From: Psettodes erumei
Taxonomy: Eukaryota; Chordata; Actinopteri; Pleuronectiformes; Psettodidae
DNA: 64,000 nucleotides
NCBI GenBank assembly: GCA_016785225.1
Contig: JAFBJZ010000108.1
Coordinates: forward strand, 700,001 to 764,000
Direction: 5' to 3'
How positions within the stretch are numbered: the stretch's first letter is position 1; each line of letters begins with the position of its first letter. The notes under the pieces are model-generated. The model worked only from the letters and a program-made list of their open reading frames with translations. It had not been told where the DNA came from and did no database searches. Shown piece after piece: positions 59,201-64,000 of the stretch. Both the position numbers and the translations under genes were made by a program.

Positions 59201-60938
59201 GTATGTTTTCCCTCAGATGGTTTGAGTGATCTTAGTGGGCAAATTCCTGCAGATAAAACCAAGCAGACAAGTTAGCTCACGGCAGCTTCGTGTTAATATC
59301 ATGTATTTCATGCCAAATTCAATATGATGAAGCAAGAATGGACTACATTTATATTATATATACATATGCACTGTGTATGTGTGTTTACAGGCTAGCCTGC
59401 AGCTGAAGGACGGTCCGAATGACGTGGTGTTCAGCGTAACCACTCAGTATCAAGGAACCTGTCGCTGCCATGGCACAATCTATCTTTGGAGCTGGGATGA
59501 CAAGATAGTCATCTCCGATATAGATGGAACCATCACAAGGTAAGAGATGCAAATTAATCGCCCAACGCAGAAAGCCAGTTGAGTCACGCTTTAGATAAAT
59601 CCGAGGTTTGGTTTCTCTTAAGTATGTCTGTTAAATGCATTATGTTTTAACTGGGATTGTTGTACATATGGGTGAAGTTTGCTCGTCACTGTTTGTGTGA
59701 TGTTGCCTCTCTTGTGTGGCGCTGTAGGTCGGACACCCTGGGTCACATCCTGCCCACACTGGGTAAAGACTGGACACACCAGGGTATCGCTCGGCTCTAC
59801 CACAGAGTCAGCCTGTGAGTGCTACCATCTGTGCACATTCAATCAGCTTTTATATAAAACATATCACATTTACTTTTTAGGTTCATTGTTTATATCTATC
59901 TTTCTCCCGAATAACTGTGCATCATTTTCACAATTTTTATAAAAACTGCAGTCCAAACTTAAGTACAAGCTCTCTCTGTGACACAGGAATGGATATAAGT
60001 TCATGTACTGCTCGGCAAGGGCCATCGGCATGGCCGACATGACGCGAGGATACCTGCACTGGGTCAATGAGAGAGGAACCATGCTGCCAATGGGACCGGT
60101 GCTGCTCAGCCCTAGCAGTCTTTTTTCTGCCTTGCACAGGTCAGACACGCGCCATGTGCCATGTTTAGTAGTAGTTAATATTTGTTAATATAAATTAACA
60201 AAATAAAATAAAAATAATTTCCACAAACTCCCACTGAATGGACAAAGACAAACAATCCACACAAGCTAAAGAAATAAAACAAAATGTGTTAAATATTATG
60301 TGCTGTGCTGTACAGGGAGGTGATCGAGAGGAAACCAGAGAAGTTTAAGATCGAGTGTCTTACAGACATTAAGCACCTCTTCTACCCAAACACCGAACCT
60401 TTCTACGCTGCTTTTGGCAACAGAGCTACAGTAAGACTACTGCGCACACAAATGTTTTGGCCTGATAACTTTTGCATTTTCTTGTGAGGCTGATCATTTT
60501 TTCATGTGTCACATCAGGATGTGTATTCCTATAAGGAGGTGGGTGTTCCTCTGAACCGGATTTTCACTGTCAATCCCAAAGGGGAGCTGATACAGGAGCA
60601 TGCCAAGACCAATATCTCCTCGTAAGCTATATTATCTGGGTTTTTTTTTAAATTTTCATCCAAATCGCCTGACTCTGTGCCCAGCTGTTCACAGGCCATA
60701 TTTGAATGTCAGAATTCTGGTTATATTCAGTTAAAATCTATGAATGTCTGTGTCTCTCCCTCTCAGCTTTGGGCGTCTCTGCGATATGGTCGACCATGTC
60801 TTCCCAGTCCTAATTCAAGATGAAGAAGCAGAGTACTCCAGCTCTGACGCTTACGGCCAGTGCAACTACTGGAGCAAACAACTTCCTGATGGCACCAACC
60901 AGGAAGAAGAAGACCCACAGCCCCTTGAGACAAGCTGA
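50045..60938 (+). CDS. lpin1: lpin1, lipin-1 phosphatidate phosphatase (22 coding exons)
   Basis: Lipin-1 is the Mg2+-dependent phosphatidate phosphatase that makes diacylglycerol for triacylglycerol and phospholipid synthesis, and in the nucleus a PPAR-alpha/PGC-1alpha coactivator. Exons: 50045-50236, 50497-50592, 53236-53332, 53433-53649, 54415-54489, 54741-54833 (possible cassette), 55050-55161, 55359-55590, 55850-56008, 56120-56213, 56356-56555, 56904-56997, 57231-57300, 58600-58692, 58872-58936, 59062-59200, 59391-59539, 59728-59814, 59987-60139, 60316-60430, 60518-60621, 60767-60938. All phases agree: 2808 nt, 935 aa, or 904 without the cassette. Seen: N-Lip start MNYVGQLAGQVFVQVKELY, G84, S106 in a TSPI context, basic NLS 151-159, catalytic DIDGT (719-723) and LGHIL coactivator motif (730-734). 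It reads as lipin-1 rather than lipin-2/3, which the greb1 linkage supports. Confidence 0.95.
50497..50592 (+). CDS. lpin1: lpin1 coding exon 2
   Basis: It encodes VDIEINGEPVSLHMKLGENG and EAFFVKETENTL. It contains G84, the residue changed in the mouse fld2J allele, which is intact here. Phase 0 on both sides. Confidence 0.95.
50593..53235 (+). other. lpin1: lpin1 intron after coding exon 2
   Basis: 2.6 kb without coding evidence. Short ORFs on both strands lack splice sites or similarity. A TATA-rich AT tract lies near 53090-53125. Confidence 0.6.
53236..53332 (+). CDS. lpin1: lpin1 coding exon 3 (Ser106 region)
   Basis: It encodes EVVPAYLATSPIMSAGEEL. S106 aligns with the well-known insulin/mTOR-dependent phosphorylation site of lipin-1 in the same TSPI context. 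Ends phase 1. Confidence 0.92.
53433..53649 (+). CDS. lpin1: lpin1 coding exon 4, NLS and acidic patch
   Basis: The acceptor CATCACGTAG at 53432 is chosen because the more obvious CTGCAG at 53445 breaks the frame. It encodes the polybasic KKRRKRRRK (residues 151-159), which acts in mammals as nuclear localisation signal and phosphatidate-binding patch. A run of six glycines and an acidic block EFSEDEDMFTIDLSSDEEME follow. Phase 1 in, phase 2 out. Confidence 0.92.
54415..54489 (+). CDS. lpin1: lpin1 coding exon 5
   Basis: A 75-nt exon encoding RPMYGDQGSTAIT, HTRPSTDWTRSQ. It is weakly conserved; the call rests on splice sites and phase (2-2). It leads into the STPKSDSEL block. Confidence 0.75.
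54741..54833 (+). CDS. lpin1: lpin1 candidate cassette exon
   Basis: A 93-nt open exon with acceptor CTTCCTGTAG and donor GTTAG|GTATCA, phase 2 on both sides, so including or skipping it keeps the frame. It encodes 31 residues rich in Ser and Pro (NVIQDSLTIPPPCGLSISCP). Mammalian Lpin1 has an alternatively spliced 33-residue exon (alpha/beta forms) in this part of the protein. Equivalence is inferred. Confidence 0.5.
55050..55161 (+). CDS. lpin1: lpin1 coding exon 7
   Basis: It encodes SSTPKSDSELTNQ and NPEMLWTWGELPQAAQ, matching the human STPKSDSEL and NPEMLWLWGELPQAAK blocks. Ends phase 0. Confidence 0.94.
55359..56213 (+). CDS. lpin1: lpin1 coding exons 8-10, middle region
   Basis: Exons 55359-55590, 55850-56008 and 56120-56213 encode a variable Ser/Glu-rich linker. 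It ends in RTDSPSKKKATEKRSQHLGA and DGIYLDDITELEPEVAALYF, matching human TDSPSRKRDKRSRHLGADGV. The first two exons are weakly conserved but kept by phase. Confidence 0.88.
56356..57300 (+). CDS. lpin1: lpin1 coding exons 11-13
   Basis: Exons 56356-56555, 56904-56997 and 57231-57300 encode RSTNQSPQSEGSSGMDSGVD, VAISLCGGLTDNREIT, AVSYQQFSENPSIIDDPNLV and KYYNWSTAAPVMLAMQVYQK. These are the conserved M-Lip blocks of lipin-1. Confidence 0.94.
57301..58599 (+). other. lpin1: lpin1 intron after coding exon 13
   Basis: 1.3 kb with no feature seen beyond AT-rich sequence and a short TTAG run near 58447. Confidence 0.6.
58600..58936 (+). CDS. lpin1: lpin1 coding exons 14-15
   Basis: Exons 58600-58692 and 58872-58936. 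The first encodes ASVENIMKEKMPKKGGRWWF and SWRSRNSD, like human ATVESIMRDKMPKKGGRWWF. The second is a short variable Ser-rich linker kept by phase. Confidence 0.9.
58846..58858 (-). promoter_or_regulatory. lpin1: DR1 motif beside lpin1 exon 15
   Basis: On the minus strand it reads CGGTCA A AGGTCA, a near-perfect DR1, ending 13 bases before the exon at 58872. Binding is inferred. Confidence 0.35.
59062..59200 (+). CDS. lpin1: lpin1 coding exon 16
   Basis: It encodes RMKDESSSSDEDHRSSSQ and CYKKTLRLTSEQL, matching human RVKHESSSSDEER and SYKKTLRLTSEQL. It carries likely casein-kinase-type acidic Ser clusters (inferred). Ends phase 0. Confidence 0.94.
59391..59539 (+). CDS. lpin1: lpin1 coding exon 17, DIDGT catalytic motif
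   Basis: It encodes NDVVFSVTTQYQGTCRC and VISDIDGTIT. D719-I-D-G-T723 is the HAD-family DxDxT motif whose first aspartate is the nucleophile; it is intact, so an active phosphatase is expected. Confidence 0.96.
59728..60139 (+). CDS. lpin1: lpin1 coding exons 18-19, C-Lip domain
   Basis: Exons 59728-59814 and 59987-60139 encode SDTLGHILPTLGKDWTHQGI (with LGHIL, the LxxIL coactivator motif) and CSARAIGMADMTRGYLHWVN, LSPSSLFSALH. All are highly conserved C-Lip catalytic-domain sequence. Confidence 0.95.
60316..60938 (+). CDS. lpin1: lpin1 coding exons 20-22 (stop codon)
   Basis: Exons 60316-60430, 60518-60621 and 60767-60938 encode EVIERKPEKFKIECLTDIKH, FYPNTEPFYAAFGNRAT, DVYSYKEVGVPLNRIFTVNP and HAKTNISS, then FGRLCDMVDHVFPVL. 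TGA is at 60936-60938. The acidic tail (about the last 45 residues) diverges from mammals, as expected for this region. Confidence 0.95.
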
Positions 60939-63900
60939 GGAAACCCCATCGAATCTAGCAATGAGGTCGATGAACTCCAGCTTTTCTTCACATTGCGGTC
61001 AGTCACTGCACAACACTGTGGTCGGTGGTTTTGTGATTCATCATGAAGCTGGTGGCCCAGTCTAAGATTGAAGATGTTGAATATTTTAGAATCAAAGACT
61101 TATGCGAGAAATGTGTGGGCAACACACGTGACAAATGAATTGAGCTCTGTGGCGCCCTTGGGGCTCAAAAGATGTTACTCAAGATAAGTAACTGTGACTA
61201 CTGATTCAAAGTAGATGAGGGTGTTTTCAATATTCTACACAAACAAATCATTTTGCCATCATACCACAGTGAAAACACCAAGCAGTCCTGTTAACTCATG
61301 GTAAAACTCCATGGTAGGAAGCCATATTACAGTGAATCTATGGGAGCATTTAAGATGGAAACAAAAAAGGGGAACAAGCACTAAAAAGTAAAAAAACAAA
61401 CAAACATACTCACACACAACCTAATTCAACAGTCACTTGGGAGTGAGACCAACTGCTGTTCTGCCAGAGGAAGGCTCATCACGAACTCACAGATTTGCAT
61501 CTCACATGTTTTCTAGTGGATCGACTCACAATACACACAAACATCAGTAAAACAGTGCGCAATATTGAAGAACACTACAGTATCATTCAGTGCATTTTTT
61601 AAAAACTCATTAGGTTCCTTTATCCCTCACCACTCCGTATTTACACTTTTGGACAGAAAAGCTGCCACACAAAACACATGCTATTTGCAAAGTTGAAAAT
61701 GGATTTTCTTTTTTTTTTACAGGCTGGTATCAAATCAGTTTTCTTGATATATATCCCCCTAATAATACTCACTGTCATTTGATTTTTTTTTTTTTACAAA
61801 ACACAGGAAACGAGTATTCACAGATGTGCCTATCTGCCGCTTGCAAGCGTCACAAAAAGTTCACTAAAATTTTTTTTCACAGAAATCCTACTGTACCCCA
61901 CAAATTCCGAATAAGCAACCCCTCCACGCGATTTACACCACCAGCTTTTACAACTGACATTAAAAATGTATTATTTCAATTCAGCTTTGCAAATCTTAAA
62001 CTAGCCTCTTGGTGCATCACTCAGTTTTTACAATGGCTACAGACTCAGAATCTTGGTTAAAGCTTTATCTGGTCCAGGTATGTGGCTGTAGTCATTTTTC
62101 CCAACCTCAAGGACAGCAGACGCAGCACAGCACTTTTCACCAGAAACACCATGTTACATTACAGTTAAACCATATGGCACACGTGGAAATCGCACGGATG
62201 TGTCTTCGGTCATCTTCTGTGCCAAACTTTCTTTGCAGGTCTGTCTAAATGTGTGTGGTCATTTGACCGTGCTACTGTGAACGATGTGGCTCTGGCACAT
62301 TTTTTTCAAACAAGTGTCCAGTGACTTTACTCATGATGAATGCAGTACAATGCAACTAACTTCAGTCTGTTTTTATATGCAAGAATAAATTAACTTCAGT
62401 GATATGTTAGAACGTAGTACATAGATAATTTACAGTGTGTTATTCTAATGACTAATGCTCATCAATGCAATTACTGTATAAGCTGATTCAGGATGTGGTC
62501 ATATATGTTCAGTTTTGTAATGTTGCCACAGCACAGATCAGTATATGTTTATGTACACAGCACTAATCTGTCTTGTAGTGGAGAATGAAATGCAGTGTAT
62601 TTAAATGCTAAAATGATTTCTCTCCACAAACACAGCTATATTTTTTGTTTATATTTCTTTCATTTATCAGCGGTTTGTTTTCATCATCAAATGACATTAA
62701 CTTTGATGCATTTAGGGGAGACTGAAGCCTGTCTGTTTATTTTTTACCGTGTTTATACCTTGTAAAAAAAAAACCCACTGTAAATAATTAATACTGTTAA
62801 TTTATTGACTACATGATGTGATCTTTTTCAAAAAAACAAACCTTTTTGGAGCTGAAATATTGTCTAAAACAATGTTACTGGTGTTCGTTGAAATGTATTT
62901 GCATCCATTACTTTAAATCTCTTTTTTTAAAACCGGTGGCCGTTTTACCATGTGACCACTAAAGCAACAGATGAGCATGCAGTATTTAAGGAAAGCCATT
63001 CGATTAAGTGCATTCTTCTTGATGTAATATTGGCTGGGTACCCTACATATACTTCATGTGATGCCTCTGGTTTATCATGGGCATCTAGCTGGCTAGTTAC
63101 ATGAAGTGCAACATAAAGAAAAGCATCATCAACCGATGTAAAAAATGATGTTTATGTCAAAACAAAATTGGGTAGTTGAGAGCAGCTCTGAATGCCTGAC
63201 TGCTTCAAAAGAAAAGGGAAAAAGTCTGTACTGCTCAGCTGATTTAAAATCATTAAAAACCTAAAGTAATTCACCAGATTTCAGTTAGAATTGAAAAGGA
63301 TATTTGTACTCTGAAATTAATGTGTCCTCGTTTGAAAGAAGTGAAATGGCTGAATACTATTAACAGACCTGTGATTGATGGTGACTGACTCTGTTATATC
63401 GTTTGTACATAGGATAGATATGTCTGATGCTGTACTGTGACTGAGCTTGCCTAAAAAGGAAAACTAAACAGGAAGCAACTTTTAACTGATATTTCTATTT
63501 GTGTGTGATGAAAATATGCATGTATTTCTAATGTTGAGCTGCATATGTATGTGGATATAATGATGACTGTCTAGTCTCTTTGGCTTTGAAAAACAAAGGA
63601 CAACCATATATAATAATAATAATAATAATAATGATGATAATTTGGCTTCCCTGTTTCACAAATATAAGCTAAGTATCCCCACAGTTAAGAAAGTCAAAAG
63701 TAAGAGAAAATGGATTTCCTCTTAAGTTAACACAATGCTCTTCCCAAATTTTTAAGTAAATCATCTTCTTGATGATTATCACCTGATTCTTTCTGTGAAA
63801 GATCTAATAACGGTCTCGACTAGTTATCCAGTCTATCTCTGTGTTGATATGAATGTTGATCCAGTTTGCTTATGTTCTGGGCACTGAGCAGCAGCTGACC

Positions 63901-63965
63901 AAGCAGTGTGCAGTGCAAACTATTGTTAATAAAGTAGTTCGAATAAATCTGTGCAATGGACACAT
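60939..63965 (+). other. lpin1: lpin1 3' UTR (inferred end)
   Basis: About 3 kb of AT-rich sequence without coding support, ending just past two AATAAA signals (63928-63933 and 63942-63947). ORFs at 61779-62248 lie inside it and are not believed. An (AAT)n run lies at 63611-63632. Confidence 0.65.
63928..63947 (+). terminator. lpin1: lpin1 tandem poly(A) signals
   Basis: Two AATAAA hexamers eight bases apart, about 3 kb after the stop codon. Confidence 0.6.
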
Positions 63966-64000
63966 TTTTCAGTAAACTCAGATTTGATTTTCACTTTTGT

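Noticed and set aside
61779..62248. ORFs downstream of lpin1
   Set aside because: Lie in the inferred 3' UTR, lack similarity and are AT-driven.

Overview
This window is nuclear DNA from a vertebrate, almost certainly a ray-finned (teleost) fish and probably a percomorph. The evidence is intron-rich genes with GT/AG splice sites, short introns (several of 74-150 bp), abundant (CA)n/(GT)n/(CT)n microsatellites, AT-rich spacers, and an interspersed repeat (about 48131-48700) whose wording I recognise from percomorph genomes. No bacterial operons, CRISPR arrays, rRNA or intact tRNA genes were seen. The species assignment is inference.

Two protein-coding genes lie head to tail on the + strand. 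The first is greb1 (growth regulation by estrogen in breast cancer 1). A likely non-coding first exon ends at 17837. I reconstructed 33 coding exons from 23759 to 39701; all splice phases agree and they give one 1985-residue reading frame, against about 1949 residues in human GREB1. The second is lpin1 (lipin-1, phosphatidate phosphatase). Its CpG-rich promoter and first exon lie near 46435-46719, and coding exons run from 50045 to 60938. They encode 935 residues, or 904 if a 93-nt in-frame cassette exon at 54741-54833 is skipped. A 3' UTR of about 3 kb ends near two AATAAA signals at 63928-63947.

Layout: 1-17.5 kb has no recognisable gene. It holds microsatellites, blocks that look like conserved non-coding elements (homeodomain-type TAAT cores, an octamer, an RFX-like X-box), one isolated exon-like ORF (7235-7321) and a diverged direct-repeat pair (14501/15851). 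17.6-40.6 kb is greb1; 40.6-46.4 kb is intergenic; 46.4-64 kb is lpin1. The greb1-lpin1 neighbourhood matches human 2p25, but NTSR2, which lies between the two in human, is not visible here.

The two genes do not form a pathway. They share a nuclear-receptor theme: GREB1 is an estrogen-receptor cofactor, and lipin-1 is both a lipid enzyme and a PPAR-alpha/PGC-1alpha coactivator. Several DR1-type nuclear-receptor motifs sit in their introns, and the lpin1 promoter carries a full palindromic CRE. I found no convincing undescribed system. The more interesting items are the glutamine-rich GREB1 insert, the Walker A-like motif split by an intron, the lpin1 cassette exon, the uORF-dense lpin1 leader, and the DR1 and CRE sites.
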